A stretch of DNA of 64,000 nt, from positions 62,001 to 126,000 of the forward strand of contig NZ_JAEUAX010000010.1 in assembly GCF_019511645.1 (NCBI RefSeq), written 5' to 3'. A program made the translations under genes and the position numbers. Source of the stretch: Microbacterium ureisolvens. Its GTDB lineage: Bacteria; Actinomycetota; Actinomycetes; Actinomycetales; Microbacteriaceae. This document shows positions 1-7,638 of this stretch, in pieces (position 1 is the stretch's first letter; each line of letters begins with the position of its first letter). Under the pieces are notes generated by a model. It did not search any database. It saw nothing but the letters and a program-made list of their open reading frames with translations, and was not told the origin of the DNA.

Positions 1-548
1 CGGTGCCCCCCGGCCTCGGCGCCGGTGGCGACGATCGCGTCCACCCCGGCCGCCTCGAGCGCGACGGCCTCCGCGACCGTGGTAGCGGTGCCGATCACAC
101 GGATGCCGCGGCTGCGTGCGGCCGCCACCACGTGCTCCGACGGCACCCCGAAGACCACGCTCAGCGCCGCGGGCGCAGCATCCATCACCGCCGTCATCTG
201 GGAGTCGAGATCGGGCAGGAACTCGATCGGAGGCGTGGGGTGGGCGAGCCCCAGCTCGTCGTACAGCGGCGCGACGGCCTCGATCGCCGGCTTGAGGTCG
301 ACCTCGCCCGGTGTGACCTCGTCGCCCGTCGGCAGCCACAGGTTCACCGCGAACGGGCGGTGCGTCGCGGAGTGCAGCGCGGCGATCGTGTCACTGATGC
401 GGTCGGCCGAGTAGCCGTACAGTCCGTACGAGCCGAGTCCGCCGAGTTCGCTCACCGCGGCCGTCAGCTCGATGGACGAGAGTCCGCCGAAGGGGCCGAG
501 CACGATCGGCGCGTCGATTCCGAACAGGTCCAAGAGCGTCTTCGACAT
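1..548 (-). CDS. Nitronate monooxygenase (2-nitropropane dioxygenase family), 3' end outside window
   Basis: The reverse strand from an ATG at 548 reads MSKTLLDLFGIDAPIVLGPF and stays open to the window edge. The first 180 or so residues are present. The start, the APIVLGPFGG segment and the later VFGVPSEHVV and TATTVAEAVALEAAGVDAIVATGAEAGGH segments are typical of the FMN-dependent TIM-barrel NMO family, which oxidises alkyl nitronates or related compounds in the cytosol. The GAEAGGH piece is the family's flavin phosphate/active-site loop. The C-terminus lies to the left of the window, so full length and substrate cannot be judged. It is transcribed away from rplA, which ends 113 bases upstream behind a terminator. 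Enoyl-ACP reductase II (FabK) is a related alternative but less likely from the N-terminus. Confidence 0.8.
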   Translation of the reverse strand, partial: MSKTLLDLFGIDAPIVLGPFGGLSSIELTAAVSELGGLGSYGLYGYSADRISDTIAALHSATHRPFAVNLWLPTGDEVTPGEVDLKPAIEAVAPLYDELGLAHPTPPIEFLPDLDSQMTAVMDAAPAALSVVFGVPSEHVVAAARSRGIRVIGTATTVAEAVALEAAGVDAIVATGAEAGGH

Positions 549-598
549 GCCTGAGACGCTACTCCCGCGGTCGCTCGCGCGCCGGAGCGGTTACGACG

Positions 599-626
599 AA
601 GGCCCCACCCTGACGGGTGGGGCCTT
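599..626 (-). terminator. Terminator hairpin after rplA
   Basis: A perfect 12-bp inverted repeat (AAGGCCCCACCC and its complement) with a 4-nt loop TGAC lies 35 bases beyond the rplA stop. The strength and position fit a Rho-independent terminator for rplK-rplA. There is no long U tract, as is common in GC-rich actinobacteria. Confidence 0.8.
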
Positions 627-660
627 CCGCGACCTGCCGGTCGCTGAGCTTGTCGAAGCG

Positions 661-1353
661 TCAGACGAGGGTGTTGACGTCCAGCGGGATGCCGGGGCCG
701 AACGTGGTCGACACGGCGCCCTTCTGGATGTAACGGCCCTTCGAGCTCGACGGCTTCAGGCGCACGATCTCTTCGAGCGCGGCCTTCAGGTTCTCGTCCA
801 GCTGCTCGGCAGAGAACGAGGCCTTGCCGACGACGAAGTGCACGTTGGCGTGCTTGTCGACGCGGAACTCGATCTTTCCGCCCTTGATCTCCTCGACGGC
901 CTTGGCCGGGTTGGGGGTCACGGTGCCGGTCTTCGGGTTGGGCATGAGGCCACGGGGGCCGAGCACCTTGCCGAGGCGACCGACCTGGCCCATGAGCTCG
1001 GGCGTCGCGACGGCCGCGTCGAACGCGGTCCAGCCGCCGGCGACCTTCTCGATGAGCTCGGCGCCGCCGACCTCGTCCGCACCCGCGGCGATCGCGGCCT
1101 CAGCGGCCGGACCCGTCGCGAACACGATGACGCGGGCGGTCTTGCCGGTGCCGTGCGGGAGGATGACGGTGCCGCGCACCATCTGGTCTGCCTTGCGGGG
1201 GTCGACCGAGAGCTTGAGCGCGACCTCGACGGTCGAGTCGAACTTCGCCGAGCCGGTCTCCTTCGCGAGCGCGACGGCCTCGGTCGGGGTGTAGAACTTG
1301 TCCGCCTCGATCTTGGCGGCAGCGGCCTGGAAGGCCTTGGACTTGGTAGCCAT
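661..1353 (-). CDS. rplA: 50S ribosomal protein L1
   Basis: A 230-residue protein, the usual length for bacterial L1. It begins MATKSKAF and carries the family blocks [17 protein letters not shown] (about 48-64), [21 protein letters not shown] (about 124-144) and the C-terminal [10 protein letters not shown] and [10 protein letters not shown] regions. L1 forms the stalk base beside 23S rRNA helices 76-78 and takes part in E-site tRNA release; in many bacteria it also represses its own L11-L1 operon by binding the messenger. It lies 14 bases after rplK on the same strand, so the two are cotranscribed, and a strong hairpin follows. The identification is secure. Confidence 0.98.
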   Translation of the reverse strand: MATKSKAFQAAAAKIEADKFYTPTEAVALAKETGSAKFDSTVEVALKLSVDPRKADQMVRGTVILPHGTGKTARVIVFATGPAAEAAIAAGADEVGGAELIEKVAGGWTAFDAAVATPELMGQVGRLGKVLGPRGLMPNPKTGTVTPNPAKAVEEIKGGKIEFRVDKHANVHFVVGKASFSAEQLDENLKAALEEIVRLKPSSSKGRYIQKGAVSTTFGPGIPLDVNTLV

Positions 1354-1367
1354 GTTTCCTATCCCCC

Positions 1368-1799
1368 TCAGTCCTCAACCGTGATGCCCATGGAACGGGC
1401 GGTGCCGGCGATGATCTTCGAGGCGGCCTCGATGTCGTTCGCGTTCAGGTCGGGCTGCTTGGTCTCGGCGATCTGGCGGACCTGCTCCTTGGTGAGCTTG
1501 CCGACCTTGACCGTGTGCGGCGTCTTCGAGCCCTTCTGCAGGCCGGCGGCCTTCTTGATGAGCTCAGCGGCCGGCGGGGTCTTCAGGATGAACGTGAAGC
1601 TGCGGTCCTCGTAGACGGTGATCTCCACGGGGATGACGTTGCCGCGCTGCGACTCGGTCGCGGCGTTGTACGCCTTGCAGAACTCCATGATGTTGACGCC
1701 ATGCTGACCGAGCGCGGGGCCGATCGGCGGCGCCGGGTTGGCTGCACCGGCGTTGATCTGAAGCTTGATCAGGCCGGTCACCTTCTTCTTCGGTGCCAT
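1368..1799 (-). CDS. rplK: 50S ribosomal protein L11
   Basis: A 143-residue protein starting [20 protein letters not shown], with the conserved [20 protein letters not shown] block (about 22-41) that contacts the GTPase-associated centre of 23S rRNA, and the C-terminal RNA-binding part ending in [12 protein letters not shown]. The start is supported by an AAGGA ribosome-binding site about 8 bases upstream. L11 is required for stringent factor activation and binds thiopeptides in the ribosome. It is the first gene of the rplK-rplA unit. Unlike many genomes, nusG is not directly upstream: about 1.5 kb containing repeats and a DUF559-type gene separates them. Confidence 0.98.
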   Translation of the reverse strand: MAPKKKVTGLIKLQINAGAANPAPPIGPALGQHGVNIMEFCKAYNAATESQRGNVIPVEITVYEDRSFTFILKTPPAAELIKKAAGLQKGSKTPHTVKVGKLTKEQVRQIAETKQPDLNANDIEAASKIIAGTARSMGITVED

Positions 1800-1959
1800 T
1801 CTTTTCCTTCGTTCGAGCGTCCCTCGCGGGGCGCGCTTCCACGAGCCAGGCGGGCCCTGGACGTGGTGGGATTTCGTCGCGCGATGGGCGCAACCGCTCT
1901 AGTCTACCCGATGCCCTCCCCTGCTCCGCTCCGGGGCGCAGATCTACGGAGATGTGCAC

Positions 1960-2173
1960 GATCGCGGATGCCACGGGCCGAGGCATCCGTCATCCTGCGC
2001 TTCTCCGCAATCGTGCACGCATGATCCCTGCGCGATCGCGGATGCCACGGGCCGAGGCATCCGTCATCCTGCGCTTCTCCCAATCGTGCACGCATGATCA
2101 CCGCGCGATCGCGGATGCCACGGGCCGAGGCATCCGTCATCCTGCGCTTCTCCGCAATCGTGCACGCATGATC
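1960..2173. repeat. Three tandem palindromic repeats of about 67 bp, period 73-74
   Basis: The 396-base gap between rplK and the next gene (1800-2195) holds no gene but three nearly identical units at 1960-2026, 2034-2099 and 2107-2173, spaced 73-74 bases apart. A fourth partial start follows. Each unit contains the inverted pair GGATGCC/GGCATCC around a 9-nt loop, then TCATCCTGCGCTTCTCC and ATCGTGCACGCATGATC. The middle copy lacks one base. The first copy is preceded by GGAGATGTGCACGAT, linking this family to the larger palindrome at 3133-3195. The rplK promoter should lie in 1800-1960 but I cannot place it. Confidence 0.85.
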
Positions 2174-2195
2174 TCTGCGCGATCGCCGGTCCCGG

Positions 2196-3026
2196 TCACG
2201 AGGGACGGTGCAAGCCCTGCGCGACGGCGCGCACGATCACATCGTGCACGTCCACCCATCTCGTCATGACCTGCACGTAGTCGACGCGGACGACGTGGTA
2301 GCCGAGCAGCGCCAGCCGCGCATCGTGGGCGATGTCGCTGCGTCTCTGCGCTCCGACGTGGTGGCCCCCGTCGACCTGCAGCACGAGGCGGTCGCCGATG
2401 AGGAAGTCGACCGCGTGCCCCGCCAGCCACACCTGCTGCCGGATCGGCAGCCGCAGAAAATGCAGCCGCACCGGAATCAGAGTCTCGAGCCCCGAGTCGG
2501 AGACCGGCGAGCACTGCTCAAGCAGCGCTCGCGCCGCACCCGACAGCGGCATCCGCTGAAGCGAATCGCGCGCCGCCAACTCTTGCCGCAGCGCCGATTC
2601 CCAGATTGCGAGTGCCTCCTCGCGGGGAAGACAGGTTGCGACGAGCGCGAGCACGTTCTCGATCGGGTCGACGAGGGCATCGGGATGCCTCGGCACCAGA
2701 GGTCGCGCCCAGTGGACGCGCGTGCCGGCCTTCATGTCGCCGATGTGGTGATGCGGCGGCGCAGCGACGTGCGCGCGATCATCGCGCAGTACCCAGAGTC
2801 CGAGCCGTCGCGCCTGGGTCTGACACGTGAGCACCACCCCTGCGCGTGCCGCCGCAATCAGGAGCGCGTCCGCATCGAGCGCCGCGACCCACCCGTTGCG
2901 CGGGCGCACGAGAACGCCCGACGAGACGGCACCTTCGATCGCGCGGCGCGGGAGCCCTTGGGCCCGAAGTGCGGCGACGCGCGCCACCCCACCCACTGCG
3001 CGGACAGCGCGCACGACATCTTCCAT
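2196..3026 (-). CDS. AbiEi-type antitoxin-like / DUF559 endonuclease-fold protein
   Basis: The open frame extends to 3173, but its first residues are translated through a long palindrome, so I prefer the ATG at 3026 (276 residues, MEDVVRAVRAVGGVARVAAL). The ATG at 3077 is the other possibility, and neither has a strong ribosome-binding site. Residues 1-60 look like the winged-helix domain of AbiEi-type antitoxins. The C-terminal part, with HAVDFLIGDRLVLQVDGGHH followed by RRSDIAHDARLALLGYHVVRV, matches the DUF559/Vsr-like PD-(D/E)XK fold that is common as single genes in actinobacteria. No toxin partner is adjacent. The gene splits rplK from nusG and is flanked on both sides by related palindromic repeats, suggesting insertion of a small mobile or selfish unit. 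The molecular role is not established for this architecture. Confidence 0.6.
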   Translation of the reverse strand: MEDVVRAVRAVGGVARVAALRAQGLPRRAIEGAVSSGVLVRPRNGWVAALDADALLIAAARAGVVLTCQTQARRLGLWVLRDDRAHVAAPPHHHIGDMKAGTRVHWARPLVPRHPDALVDPIENVLALVATCLPREEALAIWESALRQELAARDSLQRMPLSGAARALLEQCSPVSDSGLETLIPVRLHFLRLPIRQQVWLAGHAVDFLIGDRLVLQVDGGHHVGAQRRSDIAHDARLALLGYHVVRVDYVQVMTRWVDVHDVIVRAVAQGLHRPS

Positions 3027-3132
3027 CCAGCCAGCGTGCCGCGTGTCCGGCCGCACGCCGGAGTTTCGACGCCACATGGGGATGAGGGGTCCCAGGACAT
3101 CTTCTGGGGAGGACCCGATGGTGCACAGCAGT

Positions 3133-3195
3133 GCGGAGATGTGCACGATGACGGATGCCTCGGGTCGAGGCATCCGTCATCCTGCACATCTCCGC
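3133..3195. repeat. Long near-perfect palindrome (30-nt arms)
   Basis: The arms 3133-3162 and 3166-3195 are reverse complements over 30 bases with one mismatch and a 3-nt loop. The outer part is GCGGAGATGTGCA and the core is CGGATGCCTCG with its inverse. The same outer and inner words occur in the three tandem units at 1960-2173 on the other side of the DUF559-type gene. It could act as a bidirectional terminator or a REP-like element. Confidence 0.85.
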
Positions 3196-3202
3196 CATAC
3201 TG

Positions 3203-3230
3203 ACCGGACCGGACCGGACCGGACCGGACC
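3203..3230. repeat. ACCGG pentamer microsatellite, about 5.6 copies
   Basis: Five consecutive ACCGG units plus ACC lie between the long palindrome and the nusG terminator. This is a non-coding simple repeat that may vary in copy number. Confidence 0.9.
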
Positions 3231-3237
3231 CGAAGAC

Positions 3238-3273
3238 GACGAAGCGCCCCGCCGTTCGGCGGGGCGCTTCGTC
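3238..3273 (-). terminator. Terminator hairpin after nusG
   Basis: A perfect 16-bp stem (GACGAAGCGCCCCGCC and its complement) with loop GTTC sits 22 bases beyond the nusG stop. It is a strong intrinsic terminator for the secE-nusG unit. Confidence 0.85.
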
Positions 3274-3295
3274 TAGGTGATGGGCTCGGCGGGTC

Positions 3296-4414
3296 TCAGA
3301 GCTTGGTGACCTGGTCGAACGACAGCTCGACCGGGGTCTCGCGCTCGAAGAGCGAGACGAGGACCGTGAGCTTGCCGCTCTCGGGCTTGATCTCGCTGAT
3401 CGTGCCCGGCAGGCCCGCGAACGAGCCCTCCTTGATCGTGATGGTCTCGCCCACCTCGAAGTCGACCTCCGCCGGGATGACACGGGCAGCGGCGGCTGCG
3501 CCCTTCTTGGCCGCACCGCTCTTGGCGCCGGCGACCTCCTTGACCTCGACCAGGCTCTTCAGCATGTTGAAGGCCTCTTCGAAGCGCAGCGGCGTCGGGT
3601 TGTGGGCGTTGCCGACGAAGCCGGTCACGCCGGGCGTGTGACGCACGACCGACCAGGTGTCTTCGTTGAGCTCCATGCGCACCAGCACGTAGCCGGGGAT
3701 CCGGACGCGCGTGACCATCTTGCGCTGACCGTTCTTGATCTCGACGACGTCCTCCATCGGGACCTCGATCTGGTAGATCTCCTCCTCGACCTCGAGCGTC
3801 GACTTGCGCTGCTCGATGTTGGCCTTCACCTTGCGCTCGAAGCCGGCGTAGGAGTGGATGACGTACCACTTGCCCGGGAGGGTGCGCAGCTCGGCGCGGA
3901 ACGCCTCGTAGGGGTCTTCGTCCTCATCGGCGTAGCCGTCGGGAACCTCGGCCGCATCGGCCGGGGAGACGGAGGCCTCGACCTCGTCGACCACGGCGGC
4001 GGCGGCATCCACCTCCGCGACGAAGTCCTCGTCGAGCTCGGCCTCGTCCTCATCGCCGTTCACGTCGGGACCGTCGTACGGCGTCACCTCGTCGGCGGCT
4101 TCGGCCTCGCGCTCGGCGACCTCCTCCGCGATGGAGTCGTTGATGACCTCGGCCGCAGCCTCGGTCTCGGCCGTCTCGTCCAGGTTGAGAGCGTCGTTCA
4201 CGATGGCGTCCGCCTCCGGGTCGTCGATGTCGATGTCATCCAGGTCGGCGTCGTCCTCTTCGGACTCGTCGACGATGTGGATCGCGAGGTGCTCGGCGGC
4301 CTCGACCGACCGCTCCTCCGCCGCGAGGACGTTGCCCTCCTGAGCTTCGTCGTCCTCCGACGACTGCTCGGCGGCCGTCGCCCAATCGGCGTCGTCGACA
4401 TATCTTTCAGTCAC
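3296..4414 (-). CDS. nusG: Transcription termination/antitermination protein NusG with long acidic N-terminal extension
   Basis: The GTG at 4414, preceded by GGAAGAG about 8 bases upstream, gives 372 residues; the longer frame to 4537 lacks this support. Residues 1-180 are an extremely acidic, low-complexity region rich in Asp, Glu and Ala. The NGN domain starts near residue 182 ([15 protein letters not shown]) and continues through [15 protein letters not shown] and [12 protein letters not shown]. After a linker comes the KOW domain with [21 protein letters not shown]. NusG binds RNA polymerase and Rho or ribosomal protein S10, coupling transcription to translation. Actinobacterial NusG commonly carries an acidic extension absent from the roughly 180-residue E. 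coli protein; here it equals the core in length. It lies 83 bases after secE. Confidence 0.96.
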   Translation of the reverse strand: MTERYVDDADWATAAEQSSEDDEAQEGNVLAAEERSVEAAEHLAIHIVDESEEDDADLDDIDIDDPEADAIVNDALNLDETAETEAAAEVINDSIAEEVAEREAEAADEVTPYDGPDVNGDEDEAELDEDFVAEVDAAAAVVDEVEASVSPADAAEVPDGYADEDEDPYEAFRAELRTLPGKWYVIHSYAGFERKVKANIEQRKSTLEVEEEIYQIEVPMEDVVEIKNGQRKMVTRVRIPGYVLVRMELNEDTWSVVRHTPGVTGFVGNAHNPTPLRFEEAFNMLKSLVEVKEVAGAKSGAAKKGAAAAARVIPAEVDFEVGETITIKEGSFAGLPGTISEIKPESGKLTVLVSLFERETPVELSFDQVTKL

Positions 4415-4497
4415 GTGAGTTCTCTTCCGTTCCGTCCGCTGCCGGACCTGCGGTCCGCCCGTGTCATGCCCCCGCTGCGAGCCGGGAGCGCCCGGGA

Positions 4498-4779
4498 TCA
4501 GGCGCCGGGGACCCCGAAGACGTACGACGTGATCCACACGAACAGCACGTCCAGGCCGTAGACGAGCGCCATCATCACGACGACGAAGCCCAGCACCACC
4601 GCCGTGTACTTCAGCAGCTCCTGGCGCGTCGGCGTGACGACCTTGCGGAGCTCGGCGAAGACCTGGCGCACGAACAGGGCGATACGAGCGAAGACGTTCG
4701 GCTTCTTCTCGCGGGGCGCGGTCGTTCCCTCTGCGGAGACGACTTCGCCCTTCGGCTCGTCCTGAACCATCGATGCCAC
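4498..4779 (-). CDS. secE: Preprotein translocase subunit SecE
   Basis: I use the GTG at 4779, which has GGAAGG seven bases upstream, giving 93 residues; an internal ATG at 4770 is possible. The sequence has a charged N-terminal tail, the conserved amphipathic segment [20 protein letters not shown] (about residues 36-55) and one C-terminal membrane span. This is the single-span SecE form of Gram-positive bacteria, which clamps the two halves of SecY in the translocon. It sits between tRNA-Trp and nusG on the same strand, the usual actinobacterial order. Confidence 0.95.
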   Translation of the reverse strand: MASMVQDEPKGEVVSAEGTTAPREKKPNVFARIALFVRQVFAELRKVVTPTRQELLKYTAVVLGFVVVMMALVYGLDVLFVWITSYVFGVPGA

Positions 4780-4860
4780 CTGATTACCTTCCGTGAGCCG
4801 ACACGGGTCGGCACACTGTGTTGTCAACCACCAGTATGTGACCGGTGTTGCGCTGACGCG

Positions 4861-4933
<73 letters not shown>

Positions 4934-5107
4934 AGAGACCCGGAGGCCGCGCGAAGCCCGCACTCTTCCCCTCTCACCGCGGCTTGAGGATCCGCACCCG
5001 AGTACCGGGCACGGCGAAAGAATGCAGATTTCGACTGCACGATCCAGTGTACGGCATGCCCGAGGACCCCGCGAACCGAGGCGGCCCCTCACGCGTCCGT
5101 CCATGGA

Positions 5108-5545
5108 TCAGTACTGCTGCACGCCGTAGCGGTCGGGCTCTGGTCCGCGCTCGAACGCGCGGCCCGACAGCGATGTCGCCTCGACGCGGACGTACGTGTA
5201 CTTCAGCGTCGGGATCCAGGGCCTGAGCCCCAGGCCGTCGGCCCGCTCCACGTCGCCGGAACTCTCGAGCGGATGCGCACGGCCCCGCACGATCACGCTC
5301 CACGCGTCGGTCTCGGTGTGATCGTCGACCTCGAAGAGCACCTCGTCGTTGACCGTCAGTTCGAACAGCTTGCTCCCCTGCGCCGTGCGGAAGAGCACGC
5401 TCTCCCCGTCGACGACGTAGTTCACGGGGAAGATGTCGAGCACGTCGCCGACGTGGGTGACGAGGCGGCCGAGCTCCTGCGTGCGCAGGCGCGCCCAGCA
5501 CTCTTCATCGGAGAGAGCGACGACGGGGTCCGGTGTGTCTGCCAT
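5108..5545 (-). CDS. Pyridoxamine 5'-phosphate oxidase family (flavin-binding split barrel) protein
   Basis: A 145-residue protein from the ATG at 5545, which has GGATGGAG just upstream. Features typical of the PPOX-like split-barrel family are the ELGRLVTHVGD start of the first strands, FPVNYVVDGESVLFRTAQGSK (about 39-59), the FEVDDHTETDAWSVIVRGRA stretch (about 70-89) and a late RPWIPTLKYTYVRV. Such small actinobacterial members bind FMN, F420 or haem, and most have unknown substrates. It is monocistronic, about 170 bases upstream of the tRNA-Trp gene on the same strand, and divergent from the TPR gene. Assignment to family is good; the reaction is unknown. Confidence 0.8.
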   Translation of the reverse strand: MADTPDPVVALSDEECWARLRTQELGRLVTHVGDVLDIFPVNYVVDGESVLFRTAQGSKLFELTVNDEVLFEVDDHTETDAWSVIVRGRAHPLESSGDVERADGLGLRPWIPTLKYTYVRVEATSLSGRAFERGPEPDRYGVQQY

Positions 5546-5608
5546 GACTCCATCCTCGCGCTCGCACCTCGTCGGCGACAGCCCCGGCGCCGGGATTAGC
5601 ATTCCCGC

Positions 5609-6232
5609 ATGGCTCTCGCGCAGACGCGGCTCGACGACTTGTGGGACTTCTCCGACGCGGCAGCCTCCGAGGCGCGGCTGCGGGCGGCGGCGGAGGAGGA
5701 GACGGATGCTGCGACCCGCGCCGAGCTCGAGACTCAGGTCGCGCGGGCCCTGGGGCTGCAGGAGCGCTTCGACGACGCCGACGCGACCCTCGACGCGGTC
5801 TCGATCGAGGATGCCGCCGTCGCGGCACGTGCGGCCCTCGAACGCGGCCGCGTACGCAACTCAGCGGGCGACGCCGGCGCGGCAGTGCCCTACTTCCTCG
5901 CGGCGGTGGATGCCGCATCCGGATCCGGTCTCGTATTCCTGCAGGTCGACGCGCTGCACATGCTCGCGATCGCGGAGCCAGATCAGGCCGAGGCATGGAC
6001 CTCGGCGGCGTTCAGGGCGCTCGACGGCGCCTCGGATCAGCGCACGCTGCGCTGGAACGTGTCGCTGCACAACAACGCCGGCTGGCGCCTCTTCGAGGCC
6101 GGACGCCTGGCCGAGGCGATCGCCGAGTTCGAGGCGGCACGGGATGCCGCGACCCGCTGGGGCACGCCGCAGCAGGTCCAGTGGGCCGACGAGGCCCTCG
6201 CCGAGGCGCGCGAGGCGCTCGGCGAGGGCTGA
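5609..6232 (+). CDS. Tetratricopeptide-repeat protein
   Basis: A 207-residue, Ala- and Glu-rich helical protein with no signal peptide or membrane span. Helical pairs resembling TPR units recur through the length. The clearest are NNAGWRLFEAGRLAEAIAEFEAA near residues 150-172 and an earlier ARALGLQERFDDADATLDAV near 45-64. TPR proteins act as cytosolic scaffolds, and no enzymatic motif is seen. It is divergent from the flavin-binding protein gene, and its stop lies 3 bases from that of the convergent gabD gene. The partner and role are not evident. Confidence 0.75.
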   Translation: MALAQTRLDDLWDFSDAAASEARLRAAAEEETDAATRAELETQVARALGLQERFDDADATLDAVSIEDAAVAARAALERGRVRNSAGDAGAAVPYFLAAVDAASGSGLVFLQVDALHMLAIAEPDQAEAWTSAAFRALDGASDQRTLRWNVSLHNNAGWRLFEAGRLAEAIAEFEAARDAATRWGTPQQVQWADEALAEAREALGEG

Positions 6233-6235
6233 TCG

Positions 6236-7597
6236 TCAGGCGCCGATGCGGATCAGCTTCTTGTTGACGAACTCGTCCGCCGCCAGAAGACCCATCTCGC
6301 GCGAGGTGCCCGAGCGCTTCACGCCGCCGAAGGGCAGCCCGGGCTCGTCGGCCAGCACCACGTTGACGTAGACCATGCCGGCGTCGATCTTGTCGGCGAC
6401 GCGCTGGGCCTGCTCCTCATCGGTCGTGAAGACGTACGAGCCGAGGCCGTAGCTGGTGTCGTTCGCGAGGGCGACCGCCGCGTCCTCGTCGGCGACCTTG
6501 TACACGACGCCGACGGGTCCGAAGAACTCCTCGCGGTACGCGTCCATGTCGCTGGTCACGTCGGTGAGCACGGTTCCCGGGTAGAAGGCGCCGTCGCGCG
6601 TGCCGCCGGCGACGAGCTTCGCGCCCTGCGCGACCGCCCGGTCGACCTGCTCCGCGAGGCGCTCCGCCGCCGTGAGCGACGACAGCGGACCGAGGACGGT
6701 GTCATCGGCGAACGGGTCGCCGACCTTCGCCTCGGACATCTTCGCGGTGAACTTCTCGAGGAACTCGTCGTACAGCCCGTCGACGACGATGAAGCGCTTG
6801 GCGGCGTTGCACGACTGCCCGGTGTTGTCCAGGCGCGCGTCCACGGCCGCCTGCACCGCCGCGTCGAGGTCGTCGGTCGAGAGGAGGATGAACGGGTCCG
6901 ACCCGCCCAGCTCCAGAGCAACCTTCTTGAGGTTGCGTCCGGCGATCTCCGCGACCGCGGCGCCGGCGCGCTCCGAGCCGGTGACCGAGACGCCCTGCAC
7001 CCGGCGGTCGGCGATGATCGCCGCCGCCTGATCGTTCGTCGCGTAGATGTTCGTGTACACCCCCTCGAGCCCGGCGTCGGCGTAGATCGCCGCGATGGCG
7101 GCGGCCGACTCGGGGCACTGCGGCGCGTGCTTCAGGAGGATGGTGTTGCCCACCACGATGTTCGGCGCCGCGAAGCGGGCGACCTGGTAGTAGGGGAAGT
7201 TCCACGGCATGATGCCCAGCAGCACGCCGAGCGGCGACCGGCGGATGACCGCGGTGCCCTCGCCGTCGATGTCGATCGGCTGGTCGCCGGTGATCTTCTC
7301 CGCGTGGTCCGCGTAGTACTCGGTGATGTCGGCGGCGAAGTCGACCTCGCCGAGAGCGGCCTCCAGCGGCTTGCCCATCTCGCGCACGATGATCGCAGCA
7401 AGGTCGTCGCGACGCTCGCGGTGGAGCTCCGCCACCTTGCGGATCCGTGCCGCGCGCTCGGCGACCGGCTGGTCGCGCCACGTGCGGTACGCAGCATCCG
7501 CTCCCGCGATCGCGGTCTCGAGAGCCTCGTCGGTGATGGTCGGATACGTGGCCAGGGTCTCTCCCGTGGCCGGGTTCACGACGGCGTAGTCGGTCAT
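6236..7597 (-). CDS. gabD: NAD(P)-dependent succinate-semialdehyde dehydrogenase
   Basis: A 453-residue aldehyde dehydrogenase of the short GabD1-like class. The cofactor motif PWNFPYYQ is at 131-138, the catalytic Glu is E229 in LELGG, and the nucleophile is C263 in GQSC. It would oxidise succinic semialdehyde to succinate, the last step of GABA catabolism feeding the TCA cycle. It is the distal gene of a run that includes gabT, putrescine oxidase, a universal stress protein and an APC permease, 41 bases after the permease. In this context it may also accept 4-aminobutanal, the product of putrescine oxidase, since no second aldehyde dehydrogenase is nearby. The specific substrate is inferred from context. 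Confidence 0.85.
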   Translation of the reverse strand: MTDYAVVNPATGETLATYPTITDEALETAIAGADAAYRTWRDQPVAERAARIRKVAELHRERRDDLAAIIVREMGKPLEAALGEVDFAADITEYYADHAEKITGDQPIDIDGEGTAVIRRSPLGVLLGIMPWNFPYYQVARFAAPNIVVGNTILLKHAPQCPESAAAIAAIYADAGLEGVYTNIYATNDQAAAIIADRRVQGVSVTGSERAGAAVAEIAGRNLKKVALELGGSDPFILLSTDDLDAAVQAAVDARLDNTGQSCNAAKRFIVVDGLYDEFLEKFTAKMSEAKVGDPFADDTVLGPLSSLTAAERLAEQVDRAVAQGAKLVAGGTRDGAFYPGTVLTDVTSDMDAYREEFFGPVGVVYKVADEDAAVALANDTSYGLGSYVFTTDEEQAQRVADKIDAGMVYVNVVLADEPGLPFGGVKRSGTSREMGLLAADEFVNKKLIRIGA

Positions 7598-7638
7598 TGC
7601 GTTCTCTCCGATCGGGGTGGATGGGGACAGTCTGCCCG

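Noticed and set aside
1960..2173. Possible CRISPR array in the tandem repeats
   Set aside because: The units are 66-67 bases with only 7-8 base constant spacers, and no cas gene is near.
3027..3173. N-terminal extension of the DUF559-type protein
   Set aside because: It is read through the long palindrome at 3133-3195 and lacks family similarity, so the later start is preferred.
4415..4537. Upstream extension of nusG by 41 codons
   Set aside because: It has no ribosome-binding site, and the GTG at 4414 has a good one. The extension also crosses the short spacer after secE.
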